From CAWANF01 sp963783355 (GTDB taxonomy: Bacteria; Bacteroidota; Rhodothermia; Balneolales; DATFMH01), in contig CAWANF010000003.1 in NCBI GenBank assembly GCA_963783355.1, positions 1 to 43,394 of the forward strand: a stretch of DNA of 43,394 nucleotides. The letters run 5' to 3'. Every line of letters begins with the position of its first letter. Position 1 is the stretch's first letter. This document shows positions 1 through 8,841 of this stretch, one piece after another. A model generated the notes under the pieces. The model made no database searches. It was not told where the DNA came from and was given only the letters and a program-made list of their open reading frames with translations. Made by a program: the position numbers and the translations under genes.

Positions 1-200
1 GGAATTTTCTGATTTTGTTTAATGTTTTGTCAGAGCTTGCAAATATAGCAATATGCTGATTATTTATCCAAATATATTTATCATCTTATTTTATTATTAC
101 TCCTTAAACCCATTCATTTTTAGCTTATTTTCTAAAAACCATCGGTTTTAAGGTCATTAATTTATAATAATAGTATATATCAATATATCAATTATAAAAT
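1..200. other. AT-rich leader upstream of recG with two overlapping hairpins
   Basis: No gene is visible in these 200 bases. The sequence holds a 7-bp inverted repeat TTTTTAG/CTAAAAA (117-123 and 132-138) that overlaps a second one, AAAACC/GGTTTT (135-140 and 144-149). The two cannot form at the same time. They could be the end of an upstream transcript or part of the recG leader, but neither is GC-rich. No promoter stands out with confidence. Confidence 0.3.
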
Positions 201-2270
201 TTGAAACTCGAAAATATACCCGGAATCAGTGAGGCCCGACTGAAGGCTCTTCATCAAAGCGCCATCTTTACAACAACTGACCTCATCAACCTTTTTCCCA
301 GGCGATTTCTCGATCGCAGGAATGTTTTGCAGATTAACCATCTTGCCGGCCGTGGCGAAGAAGTGACGGTTATTGGCGTCGTAACCAATATCAATCAGAC
401 CGGATTTGGAAAAAAAAGCAGACTTGAGGTAATTATCAGTGATGATACCGGTACGCTGAAAGGAGTCTGGTTCAAAGGCGTTTCTTTTTATAAAAAGGTT
501 TTTAAGACCGGCCAGTTAGTCGCTTTCTTCGGAAACGTAAAAAGATACGGGCGCTTTCTGACTATTGCCCATCCCGATGTCGAAAAACTGGCTGATGAAT
601 CTGATATCGATCGGGTTGCGGCTTTAGTACCTATTTATCCCAGCACCAATTTTTTCAAAAAAACGTACATCACAAGCACCCTTCTGAATAAATGGATTAA
701 AAAAGCCCTGGAAGATGAACATTTTGAAGACTTCCTGCCCGACTATCTGCGCAACGAATTAGAGTTGCCGGAACGAAATATCGCTTATCGGATGGTTCAT
801 TCGCCAGAAAGCAAGTCTGAATATTTACGAAGCCTGAAAAGATTCAAATTTGAAGAATTATTCCTGTTTCAGTTAAGCATGGCAAAACTTAAACATCGTG
901 TTAAAGAACGGCATTCCGGTATCACGATGGAACAAATGGGAGACTATACTCACCGGTTTTTTAATGAAATTCTGCCATTTGAATTAACCGACGGACAAAA
1001 AAACGCACTTACCTCCATAAAAAGAGACCTGCGATCCGGGATTCAAATGAATCGATTGATTCAGGGTGATGTTGGAGCCGGAAAAACGGTTGTTGCCATC
1101 GGAGCTATCCTTATGACACTCGATAATGGATATCAAACAGCATTCATGGCTCCAACGGAAATCCTGGCAGAGCAGCATTACCGAACATTAAGCGAATATT
1201 TAAAAACGATGGGCATTAATACCCGCCTCCTGGTCGGAAGTCAGAATGCAAGTCTGCGCCGGGATATTTTAACGGACATTCAGGCTGGAACGTGTCAGAT
1301 TGTGATTGGTACCCATGCCATCATTCAGAAAGAAGTACAGTTTGGAAAACTTGGAATGGTCGTCATCGACGAACAGCACCGGTTTGGTGTTTTGCAACGG
1401 GCCGTACTCCTTGAAAAAGGTGATCATCCGCACATTATGGTTATGTCGGCTACCCCGATTCCGCGTTCCCTGGCCCTGACCCTATACGGTGATTTGGATG
1501 TCTCCATCATTCGGGGCCTTCCACATGGACGAAAACCCATCAAAACGGCTGTTCGGGGTGAATCAAAAAGAGAAAGTGTTTATTCATTCATCGAGGAGGT
1601 AATAAATGAAGGCGGACAGATTTATATCGTCTACCCGCTTGTAGAAGAATCGGAAGTACTGGACTTAAAAGATGCCACAATGGGTTTTGAACACATAACG
1701 GCCCGGTTTCCGAATACACCCGTGGGACTATTGCATGGCCGCATGAAAAGCGATGAAAAAGATGATGTGATGCGGTCTTTCATTAAAAATGAACTAAAAA
1801 TCCTGGTCTCAACAACAGTCATTGAAGTGGGCGTCGATGTTCCAAATGCTTCGGTAATGATTGTGGAACACGCCGAACGTTTTGGCTTATCACAGCTCCA
1901 TCAGCTGCGTGGACGCATCGGACGGGGTTCGCGCCAAAGTTACTGTATTCTTATGACGGATGTGAAGAAAAGCAAAGAAGCAAAAATTCGCCTGGATACG
2001 ATGGAAAAAACAAATGACGGTTTTCAAATCGCCGAAGTGGATTTAAAATTACGCGGCCCCGGCGATTTCCTGGGAACGAAACAAAGCGGCATACCGGAAT
2101 TTAAATTTGCCGATATCCTTGAAGACCAGGAAATCCTGGAATTGGCTAAAGAGAAAGCAATGCTGTTGATTAATGATGACCCGGAATTCGAAAAAACAGA
2201 ACATCAAAAGCTGAAAGCAACCTTTGAGCCATACTTTCAGGATAAATCGCGCTTTTATCAGATGACTTGA
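201..2270 (+). CDS. recG: ATP-dependent DNA helicase RecG
   Basis: RecG is a cytoplasmic superfamily 2 translocase that remodels stalled replication forks and branch-migrates Holliday junctions. The 689-residue protein is full length for the family. It opens with a helix-hairpin-helix-like wedge start (IPGISEARLKAL), then an OB-fold wedge region up to about residue 160. Walker A GDVGAGKT lies at residues 289-296 and the DEQH box at 390-393. Motif III appears as MSATPIPRSLAL, and the C-terminal helicase and TRG-type region carries QLRGRIGRG and LRGPGDFLGTKQSG. The start is a TTG: an in-frame stop sits at 195-197, so no longer form is possible, and no clear ribosome-binding site precedes it. 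It appears to be transcribed alone, with TypA converging from the right. Confidence 0.95.
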   Translation: MKLENIPGISEARLKALHQSAIFTTTDLINLFPRRFLDRRNVLQINHLAGRGEEVTVIGVVTNINQTGFGKKSRLEVIISDDTGTLKGVWFKGVSFYKKVFKTGQLVAFFGNVKRYGRFLTIAHPDVEKLADESDIDRVAALVPIYPSTNFFKKTYITSTLLNKWIKKALEDEHFEDFLPDYLRNELELPERNIAYRMVHSPESKSEYLRSLKRFKFEELFLFQLSMAKLKHRVKERHSGITMEQMGDYTHRFFNEILPFELTDGQKNALTSIKRDLRSGIQMNRLIQGDVGAGKTVVAIGAILMTLDNGYQTAFMAPTEILAEQHYRTLSEYLKTMGINTRLLVGSQNASLRRDILTDIQAGTCQIVIGTHAIIQKEVQFGKLGMVVIDEQHRFGVLQRAVLLEKGDHPHIMVMSATPIPRSLALTLYGDLDVSIIRGLPHGRKPIKTAVRGESKRESVYSFIEEVINEGGQIYIVYPLVEESEVLDLKDATMGFEHITARFPNTPVGLLHGRMKSDEKDDVMRSFIKNELKILVSTTVIEVGVDVPNASVMIVEHAERFGLSQLHQLRGRIGRGSRQSYCILMTDVKKSKEAKIRLDTMEKTNDGFQIAEVDLKLRGPGDFLGTKQSGIPEFKFADILEDQEILELAKEKAMLLINDDPEFEKTEHQKLKATFEPYFQDKSRFYQMT

Positions 2271-2338
2271 CCGATATCATTTGATAACGAAATTTTTGGG
2301 GTAATTTTAATGAGGACCGAAGTTTCAATCCCACTCTT

Positions 2339-2367
2339 TTGGATTCTCAATCAAGTTGAGAATGACA
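2339..2367 (+). repeat. REP-like hairpin element, copy 1
   Basis: The unit starts TTGGAT and ends GATGACA-like (AATGACA). Between them is a perfect 8-bp stem ATTCTCAA/TTGAGAAT (2343-2350 and 2356-2363) closed by the 5-base loop TCAAG. A related unit in the opposite orientation lies at 2431-2459. Confidence 0.55.
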
Positions 2368-2430
2368 TCGTTAACGGGTGCTGAATCAAATAAAATATCA
2401 TTTAGCCTCTTTCCATCATCACCACCTCGG

Positions 2431-2459
2431 TGTCATCCCCGACCTGATCAGGGATCCAA
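2431..2459 (-). repeat. REP-like hairpin element, copy 2 (inverted)
   Basis: Read on the minus strand, this unit has the same frame as copy 1: TTGGAT, an 8-bp stem (one T-G wobble), a 5-base loop TCAGG, then GATGACA. The stem bases differ from copy 1 (GC-rich instead of AT-rich) but still pair. That points to a conserved structure, not chance. The two copies form an inverted pair about 63 bases apart. Confidence 0.55.
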
Positions 2460-2590
2460 TAAAGCGGTTGTACGGCAACAACTGTCACGTATTGGGCAGA
2501 TTATTCTTTACAAGATAAACACATCATTTTGTAAAGTTTTAAATATTTAGAAATTATTTTAGTAAATAAGAACTTTACTACCACCCCTAA

Positions 2591-4405
2591 TTATGCTGTT
2601 ACAGAACTTTTATCGAACCGTTTACGCTCATTGTGATCAAGATAGAGCTTGCGGATCCGAAGATTCTTTGGCGTAACTTCAACTAATTCATCAATATCTA
2701 CGAATTCCAATTGTTCTTCCAGGCTCAACCTATGCGCAACCGAAATTTTAACAGAATCGGAAGTTTGTGACGCGCGGTGGTTGGTAAGACTTTTCTTCTT
2801 GGCAATATTAATAACCAAATCACCCGTACGATTATTGATACCAATGACTTGTCCCATATAAACCGGATCTCCTGGTTGAACAAAAAAGTTACCCCTGTCC
2901 TGCGCATTCTCCAACGCATAACCAGTGGTATTTCCATTCTCAAGAGCAACAAGTGCTCCTCTTGTACGGCCTGGAATATCCCCCTTGTAGGGTTCATAAC
3001 CAGAAAATTGCTGATGAACCTGGGCTGTACCTCTTGTTTCAGTCAAAAGTTCACTACGGAAGCCAATAACACCACGAGTTGGAACATAAAATGTCAGCCG
3101 GATATGGTCTCCTTCCGGGACCATTGATTGCAATAATCCTTTACGACGCTGGAGCAAATCGATAACCCGATTACTATATTCTTCGAGTACATCTACAATC
3201 ACATCTTCGACTGGTTCCATCTTTTCGCCATCTATTTCCTTAATGATCACTTCAGGACGCGAAACAGCAAACTCATACCCTTCCCGGCGCATGGTTTCAA
3301 TTAAAATAGCTAATTGTAATTCACCCCGGCCTGAAACTTTATAAATATCCGGACTTTCGGTTGGCTCTACACGAATAGAAACATTCGTTCTGGCTTCTTT
3401 CGTCAGGCGATCGCTTATCATATTGGCCGTAACATAATCCCCCTCTTTTCCTGCAAAAGGAGAGTTATTTACCCTGAAAAACATAGATATGGTGGGCTCG
3501 TCAATGTCGTAATAAGGAATCGGATCCAAATCCGATGAATCGGACAAGGTATCCCCAACCATCACTTCTTCATAACCGGCAAGCGCAATAATATCGCCAG
3601 CAAAGGCTTCTTCAACCGGAATTCTTTTCAATCCCATGAATGTAAATAGTTTGGTAGCCCGGCCTTTTCCCCTGACATTGCCATGCCTGTCCATCAGTGT
3701 AATTTCCTGATTGACTTTAATGGTTCCCTGCTCGATTCGTCCGATAGCAATCCGGCCCACATAATCATTCCAATCGACCTGGCTTACCAACATCTTAAAT
3801 ATTTTATCTACTTCCACATCCGGTGGAGGCACATGATCATTAATAAGATGAAATAACAAGGTCAGATCCGAATCCGGATCCGAAAGTTCTTTCTTACAGA
3901 TGCCCTCTTTGCCAATGGCGTAAAGTACCGGAAAATCAAGCTGTTCATCTGTAGCATTCAAATCTACAAACAAATCAAAAATTTCGTTTAAAACGGCATC
4001 CGGCCGTGCATCCTTCCTGTCAATTTTGTTAATAATAACAATAGGACGATAGCCGAGATCCAGGGATTTTCTCAATACAAAGCGTGTTTGAGGCAATGGT
4101 CCCTCTGCGGCATCAACCAATAAAATAACCCCATTAACCATCTTGAGTATACGTTCCACTTCACCGCCAAAATCAGCGTGTCCGGGAGTATCCACTATAT
4201 TTATTTTGGATTCATTCCAGTGAATAGCAGTGTTCTTGGCCGTGATTGTGATACCTTTTTCCCGCTCCAGATCATTGGAATCCATAACTCGATCAACAAC
4301 CTGTTGATTGGCACGAAATGTACCACTTTGTTTGAGCATTTGGTCGACCAATGTAGTTTTTCCATGGTCAACGTGAGCAATGATGGCGATGTTTCGGATG
4401 TTCAT
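2591..4405 (-). CDS. typA: Translational GTPase TypA/BipA
   Basis: TypA is a ribosome-binding translation-factor GTPase linked to ribosome assembly and stress adaptation. The 604-residue length is normal. GTP-binding motifs are clear: G1 AHVDHGKTT at about residues 10-18, G3 DTPGH at 72-76 and NKID at 126-129. The EF-G-like domains and the family-typical C-terminal stretch GVIGFRSELLTETRGT follow. The ATG lies at 4405, preceded by AAGGGA. It is transcribed leftward as a single gene, divergent from the SDR gene across a 185-base spacer. Confidence 0.96.
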   Translation of the reverse strand: MNIRNIAIIAHVDHGKTTLVDQMLKQSGTFRANQQVVDRVMDSNDLEREKGITITAKNTAIHWNESKINIVDTPGHADFGGEVERILKMVNGVILLVDAAEGPLPQTRFVLRKSLDLGYRPIVIINKIDRKDARPDAVLNEIFDLFVDLNATDEQLDFPVLYAIGKEGICKKELSDPDSDLTLLFHLINDHVPPPDVEVDKIFKMLVSQVDWNDYVGRIAIGRIEQGTIKVNQEITLMDRHGNVRGKGRATKLFTFMGLKRIPVEEAFAGDIIALAGYEEVMVGDTLSDSSDLDPIPYYDIDEPTISMFFRVNNSPFAGKEGDYVTANMISDRLTKEARTNVSIRVEPTESPDIYKVSGRGELQLAILIETMRREGYEFAVSRPEVIIKEIDGEKMEPVEDVIVDVLEEYSNRVIDLLQRRKGLLQSMVPEGDHIRLTFYVPTRGVIGFRSELLTETRGTAQVHQQFSGYEPYKGDIPGRTRGALVALENGNTTGYALENAQDRGNFFVQPGDPVYMGQVIGINNRTGDLVINIAKKKSLTNHRASQTSDSVKISVAHRLSLEEQLEFVDIDELVEVTPKNLRIRKLYLDHNERKRFDKSSVTA

Positions 4406-4550
4406 TCCCTTATATATTTAAACCGTTTTTATTGCAGAATACTAATATAAGCTTTTTTTAATCGATTTTGAACAATTAATTATCACAACTTTTTAACATC
4501 ATAATAATTTTACATACCGGACATTACCTGACTGTTTCCTAATTGGTTCT

Positions 4551-4558
4551 TACCTTTG
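4551..4558 (+). promoter_or_regulatory. Bacteroidota-type -7 box upstream of the SDR gene
   Basis: TACCTTTG matches the TAnnTTTG -7 element used by the primary sigma factor in Bacteroidota. It sits 32 bases before the ATG at 4591. No clear TTG -33 partner is present at the usual distance, so the call is tentative. Confidence 0.3.
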
Positions 4559-4590
4559 GATTTAGTTTTAAATTTTAATCGTATTCAAAA

Positions 4591-5367
4591 ATGGACTTAG
4601 CTTTAAAGAATCAGTTATTTGTTGTATGTGGATCAAGCAGCGGTTTTGGCCGGGCTGTTGCCGAATCATTAATAAAAGAAAATGCTCGTATCATTGCTGT
4701 TGCCAGGCGAACAGATCTCCTTAACGAGCTTTCCAATTCGTTTCCCGGCCAGGTAACTATTGTTACAGGCGATCTCAGAGAGGCCAACACCATTTACTCG
4801 ATCGAAGACGCGATTGGAGACCGTACATTGCATGGAATTCTGGTAAATGCCGGCGGGCCACCGGCCAAACTAATCCTGAAAACGGAGATGGAAGACTGGG
4901 ATAAAGCCTATCAATTGGTAATGAGATGGAAAATTGAGCTTATTAAACGACTGGTTCCGCGATTGATTGAGAATCAATATGGACGAATTTTAATGCTTGA
5001 GAGTCAATCGGTCAAGCAACCCATCGAAAACCTGGTATTAAGTAATTCATTTCGGGCTGCCATCGCCGGCTTTGCAAAAACATTATCATTCGAAGTGGCC
5101 GCTCAAGGAGTAACTATCAACCTGCTGGCTCCGGGATCTCATGCCACCCAGGGAGTTGAACGAGTTATTAAGAAGAAAAGTGAAATAGAAAATATTACGT
5201 ATTCCGAAGCTAAAAAAATGAAAGAGCAGGAAATACCCGTTAAGCGTTTTGGCAAGCCCGGGGAACTGGCTTCTCTTGCAACCTGGTTGTTATCTGAAAA
5301 ATCAGGCTTTGTAACCGGACAGACGATCAGCCACGATGGCGGGAATATCCGTTTTATTTTCGGATAA
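4591..5367 (+). CDS. SDR-family protein with altered catalytic residues
   Basis: This is a 258-residue Rossmann-fold short-chain dehydrogenase/reductase-like protein. The cofactor loop GSSSGFG is at residues 14-20, NAGG at about 86-89, and the post-catalytic stretch AIAGFAKTLS and LLAPGS are typical of FabG-like SDRs. The usual YxxxK catalytic pair is not present: aligning SNSFRAAIAG with the canonical YxxxKAAxAG puts Ser151 where Tyr should be and Arg155 where Lys should be. A related subfamily with similar changes is known to me only as annotated SDR oxidoreductases, so the substrate is unknown. The gene stands alone with its own promoter-like box upstream. Oxidoreductase activity is possible but not assured. 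Confidence 0.85.
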   Translation: MDLALKNQLFVVCGSSSGFGRAVAESLIKENARIIAVARRTDLLNELSNSFPGQVTIVTGDLREANTIYSIEDAIGDRTLHGILVNAGGPPAKLILKTEMEDWDKAYQLVMRWKIELIKRLVPRLIENQYGRILMLESQSVKQPIENLVLSNSFRAAIAGFAKTLSFEVAAQGVTINLLAPGSHATQGVERVIKKKSEIENITYSEAKKMKEQEIPVKRFGKPGELASLATWLLSEKSGFVTGQTISHDGGNIRFIFG

Positions 5368-5515
5368 TAAGAAATCGAAAACGATCTGACGAATCCGAAT
5401 TATATAACCACTATACCCACTTTCAAAATACTTACTATTCTTCGTTCAACAGCTTAACTTTAGGATTCGAATAACAGGAATTCATCCCGAAATTTTTAAA
5501 ATTAGCAGATAAACT

Positions 5516-5941
5516 ATGGCCTGGTACCAAAAAACAATTCGTCTCAGAGCCCGTTCCCGGGGTTTTCATCTTATCACCAGAGAAATTGAAGAACAAATAC
5601 CGGAATTAAGCAGAATCAAAACCGGGCTGGCACATGTTTTCATTCAGCATACAAGTGCGGGACTCACCATCAATGAAAATGCGGATCCGACGGTCCGTGA
5701 AGACTTTGAAACGTTTTTCAATCGAACGGTTCCGGAAGATATGTCGCTTTACCGCCATACGCTTGAAGGTCCGGATGACATGACTTCACATATAAAATCT
5801 TCCCTGTTGGGAAATTCGGTCACCATCCCCATCACAAATGGGCGTTTTAACCTGGGAACCTGGCAGGGAATTTATCTGTGTGAACACCGTAATCACAGCC
5901 GTGGCAGAACGATTGTGGTGACACTGAACGGGGAAGAATAA
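5516..5941 (+). CDS. YjbQ/UPF0047 family protein
   Basis: The 141-residue protein matches the small UPF0047 (YjbQ) family in full. The conserved HVFIQHTSAGLTINENADP block lies near residues 42-60, DMTSHIKSSLLG follows near residues 90-101, and the C-terminal part has NLGTWQGIYLCEHR. The E. coli member has been reported to have weak thiamin-phosphate synthase activity, but the family's main job is unsettled. It is expected to be cytoplasmic with a His-based site. The 148-base spacer upstream suggests its own transcript. The stop is only 4 bases from the stop of the converging metal ATPase. Confidence 0.9.
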   Translation: MAWYQKTIRLRARSRGFHLITREIEEQIPELSRIKTGLAHVFIQHTSAGLTINENADPTVREDFETFFNRTVPEDMSLYRHTLEGPDDMTSHIKSSLLGNSVTIPITNGRFNLGTWQGIYLCEHRNHSRGRTIVVTLNGEE

Positions 5942-5945
5942 ACGA

Positions 5946-7931
5946 TTAATCCCCTTTATAGGCTAATAAGCGCAATCCGTTGACAACAACTAATAATGTA
6001 CTTCCTTCATGCCCGACAACACCGAGGGTCAGCGGTATTTCAAAAAAGAACACGGAAAGAACCAAAAAAACGATAACACTCAGGCTGAAAATGATATTTT
6101 GCCAGACAATGGCGCGTGATTTTCGTGCCAGGCCCAAAACATAAGGCAGCTTATTTAAATCATCGGACATCAGGACCACGTCAGCCGTTTCAAGAGCCAC
6201 ATCGGTTCCGGCGGCGCCCATGGCAATCCCCAGGTTACTGGAAGCCATCGCAGGGGCGTCATTCACGCCATCCCCCACCATTGCAACCACTGTTTCCTCA
6301 GATAATTCGCTAATTTTTCTAACTTTCTCATCGGGCATGAGCTGAGCATATACTTCTTGGATACCTAATTGACCAGAAACGGATTGTGCCACTTTTTTGG
6401 CATCTCCGGTTAGCATGATAATTCGTTTTATTCCTAACCGGGCAAGGCGTTTTATCGCTTCCGGTGCCTCTTTGCGTATAACATCCGCAATAGCAATAAT
6501 TCCAAGTGCTTCCGTATCACGGCTTACATATACTACTGTTTTCCCTTCCGACTCCAGCTTATCGGCGGCATTGAGTATCTTTTCAGGCCATTCAATAGAA
6601 AATTTCTGCTGAAGTTTGTAATTCCCCACCCGAATCTCTTTACCATTATATGGAGCAACAACTCCCATACCTGTGATGGTTTGCATTTCAGAAATTTCCG
6701 GGACAGAACTATTCCGTTCCGTAGCAGCTTTAACAATAGCTGCGCCCAAATGATGTTCCGATTTGATCTCAGCAATTGCGGCGATGGAAAGCACTTCCTC
6801 TTCAAATTTAGAAGAATCATTCTCTTCTTTTGAAGCTCCTTTTTCTTTTGAATCAAAATCATACTCATACAGTCCGGCTACAGCTATAATATCCGTAACT
6901 TTAGGTTTTCCCTCGGTTAGCGTGCCGGTCTTATCAAATGCAATGGTATTGATCGAAGCCGCCTGTTCGAGGTAGGCCCCGCCTTTAAACAAAATGCCAT
7001 TTCGGGCCGCATTGGCGATAGCGGAGAGAATCGAAGCCGGTGTGCTGATTATTAAGGCACAGGGTGATGCCACTACTAAAATTTTCATAGCACGGTAAAA
7101 GGTGGCATCAAATGGCTGATGAAAGAGAAGATAGGGGACCAGAATAAGCAGGATGGTCGACGCGATAACAAACGTGGCATAAACAGGCTCGAAATCATCA
7201 AGAAAACGTTGCGATTTTGCTTTCCTGGCCTGAGCCTGTTCAACCATCAAAATAATCTTGGCAAGTGTTGTATCCTTCGCCATTTTAGTCACTTCTATTT
7301 CAATGGCCCCATTCAGATTCATAGTTCCCGCGAATACTTCGTTTCCGGTTTCCTTGCTGGCAGGGATGCTTTCCCCGGTAATTGCCGACTGATCAATCGA
7401 CGTTCTCCCATCCCTTACGATGCCATCAATAGGAACGCGTTCTCCCGGTTTAATTAGCACTTTTTGCCCGGGCTGAAGTAATTCCACAAATACCATTTCT
7501 TTGCTGCCGTCGGGTTTCAATACAAGGGCTTCATTGGGACGAAGTTTCATCAGGGCCTGGATGGCTTTCCTGCTTTTCTCCATCGCAAAGGTTTGCAGCG
7601 TGTTGCTCAATGCAAAGAGAAATAGTAATGTGGCCCCTTCCATCCATTTATCAACAGAAGCTGCTCCCAGGGCAGCAATAATCATCAGGAAATCAACATT
7701 GATTCGAAAGGATTTTAAGGCTTTTATACTTTCCACCAATCCCCAATAGCCCCCACTCATATAAGCGGTAAAATACATTAAGTGCACCCATTCGTGAGAA
7801 ATCCACTGTGTTACTCCACCAATGTAGCCAGTCGCCAGGCTAAGGGTACATAAAAGTGTTAAAATAAACTGTAGCCGTTTATTCCACTCTTCTTTCTGTT
7901 TCTCAGGCGTGGTTTCTTCCTTCGAGGTCAT
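5946..7931 (-). CDS. P1B-type heavy-metal-translocating ATPase (P1B-4-like)
   Basis: This is a 661-residue inner-membrane metal-exporting ATPase without an N-terminal HMA or Cys-rich metal-binding domain. Motifs in order: TGES at residues 185-188, the intramembrane SPC at 289-291, the phosphorylation site DKTGT at 333-337, the nucleotide-binding SEHH at 391-394, then GDGVNDAPAMA, and HEGST at 641-645 in the last membrane helix. SPC plus HEG(G/S)T is the signature of subgroup P1B-4 (CoaT/CtpD type), whose reported substrates are cobalt and iron(II). The usual SEHP is SEHH here. An acidic, Ser-rich insert (about residues 357-380) precedes the N domain. The gene seems to be monocistronic. Substrate assignment is inferred. 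Confidence 0.92.
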   Translation of the reverse strand: MTSKEETTPEKQKEEWNKRLQFILTLLCTLSLATGYIGGVTQWISHEWVHLMYFTAYMSGGYWGLVESIKALKSFRINVDFLMIIAALGAASVDKWMEGATLLFLFALSNTLQTFAMEKSRKAIQALMKLRPNEALVLKPDGSKEMVFVELLQPGQKVLIKPGERVPIDGIVRDGRTSIDQSAITGESIPASKETGNEVFAGTMNLNGAIEIEVTKMAKDTTLAKIILMVEQAQARKAKSQRFLDDFEPVYATFVIASTILLILVPYLLFHQPFDATFYRAMKILVVASPCALIISTPASILSAIANAARNGILFKGGAYLEQAASINTIAFDKTGTLTEGKPKVTDIIAVAGLYEYDFDSKEKGASKEENDSSKFEEEVLSIAAIAEIKSEHHLGAAIVKAATERNSSVPEISEMQTITGMGVVAPYNGKEIRVGNYKLQQKFSIEWPEKILNAADKLESEGKTVVYVSRDTEALGIIAIADVIRKEAPEAIKRLARLGIKRIIMLTGDAKKVAQSVSGQLGIQEVYAQLMPDEKVRKISELSEETVVAMVGDGVNDAPAMASSNLGIAMGAAGTDVALETADVVLMSDDLNKLPYVLGLARKSRAIVWQNIIFSLSVIVFLVLSVFFFEIPLTLGVVGHEGSTLLVVVNGLRLLAYKGD

Positions 7932-8095
7932 ATAAAAAAATTAGAAAAGCCTTTGCTCTCTTAAAAACAATATTGTTAATTGGATAATCACTTCTTTTGA
8001 ACATTACATCCAATCCCGATAAGATTCAATTTAAATATTAGATGAGGGAAATGTCACATATTGTCTAAAAAGAAATATTCGACCCCCCATTAAAC

Positions 8096-8126
8096 AAAAA
8101 AAGGATGCCGGAATGACATCCTTTTA
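8096..8126 (-). terminator. Rho-independent terminator after tRNA-Ser
   Basis: On the minus strand a 9-bp stem AAAAGGATG/CATCCTTTT is followed by a run of T. It begins 2 bases after the tRNA 3' end and would terminate the tRNA transcript. Confidence 0.7.
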
Positions 8127-8128
8127 TG

Positions 8129-8217
8129 CGGAGAGAGAGGGATTCGAACCCTCGGAACCGGGGAACCGGTTCAACACCTTAGCAGGGTGCCGCTTTCGAC
8201 CGCTCAGCCATCTCTCC
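8129..8217 (-). tRNA. tRNA-Ser (anticodon GCU)
   Basis: On the minus strand an 89-base cloverleaf folds with acceptor stem GGAGAGA/TCTCTCC, discriminator G and T-arm GAGGG-TTCGAAT-CCCTC. The anticodon loop is CTGCTAA on a stem GCACC/GGTGT. The anticodon GCT (complement at 8181-8183) reads AGC and AGU serine codons. A long variable arm (GTTCCCCGGTTCC region) is the class II hallmark of tRNA-Ser. The 3' end is followed by CA rather than CCA, so the CCA tail must be added by nucleotidyltransferase. It lies just downstream of hpt on the same strand. Confidence 0.95.
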
Positions 8218-8265
8218 GAGCCTCGAAAAATGAGATTTTAAAGATACATCGTATTTTAAATGTTA

Positions 8266-8838
8266 TCAATCTTTGTTCGTATAATTTTCGTCCAGAACAT
8301 AAATCTGTGCCAGGTTACGTCCTTCCTGGGCGTAATCGAGTCCATATCCCAAAACGAACAAAGTAGGGATCTTAAAACCAATATAATCGATTTTTACATC
8401 ATATTTTGTTGCATCAGATTTATGCAACAGGGTAACAATAGAAACAGAAGCCGGATTTTTCATTTCGAGCTTCGACTTCAGGTAATTGATTGAGAGTCCT
8501 GTATCAATGATGTCTTCTACAAGAATAATATGGCGGCCTTCGATATCGGCATCTATTTGTTTCTTATCGGTCACTTTACCGGATGAAACTTTTTCATCAC
8601 CATAGCTGCTAAGCTTTAAAAAATCTACCTCGCAGGAAATGTTTACCTGGCGCATCAAATCTGCCAGGAAAATAAACGCACCATTAAGCACACCGATAAA
8701 GATGGGCCGTTTATCTTTAAAATCATTGCTCAGTTGATTCCCAAGTTCTGCTATCCTCTCCTGAAGTTTTTCTTTAGAGATCAACAATTTGAATCGATCC
8801 CCATTACAACAATAGCTTTCTGGTGTATAAAGTGTCAT
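8266..8838 (-). CDS. hpt: Hypoxanthine phosphoribosyltransferase
   Basis: This cytoplasmic purine-salvage enzyme makes IMP/GMP from hypoxanthine/guanine and PRPP. The 190-residue length is normal for the family. The PRPP-binding loop is VEDIIDTG at residues 107-114; GVLNGAFIFLADL (about residues 49-61) and SSYGDEKVSSG (flexible loop) are also family motifs, and the C-terminal part carries LFVLGYGLDYAQEGRNL. Its ATG is 3 bases after the tilS stop. Hpt next to TilS is a widely conserved pairing in bacteria. It is the last gene of birA-tilS-hpt. Confidence 0.95.
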   Translation of the reverse strand: MTLYTPESYCCNGDRFKLLISKEKLQERIAELGNQLSNDFKDKRPIFIGVLNGAFIFLADLMRQVNISCEVDFLKLSSYGDEKVSSGKVTDKKQIDADIEGRHIILVEDIIDTGLSINYLKSKLEMKNPASVSIVTLLHKSDATKYDVKIDYIGFKIPTLFVLGYGLDYAQEGRNLAQIYVLDENYTNKD

Positions 8839-8841
8839 ATC

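Larger units (their letters stand above)
2271..2590. other. Convergent intergenic spacer between recG and typA
   Basis: This 320-base spacer between converging genes has no convincing gene. A 64-codon open frame at 2356-2550 has no recognisable protein character and runs across the two REP-like elements listed separately. A weak inverted repeat, AGTAAA/TTTACT, near 2558-2576 lies just past the typA stop and is too AT-rich to call a terminator. Confidence 0.5.

Noticed and set aside
2356..2550. 64-residue open frame after recG
   Set aside because: It overlaps the REP-like elements and has no protein-like features.
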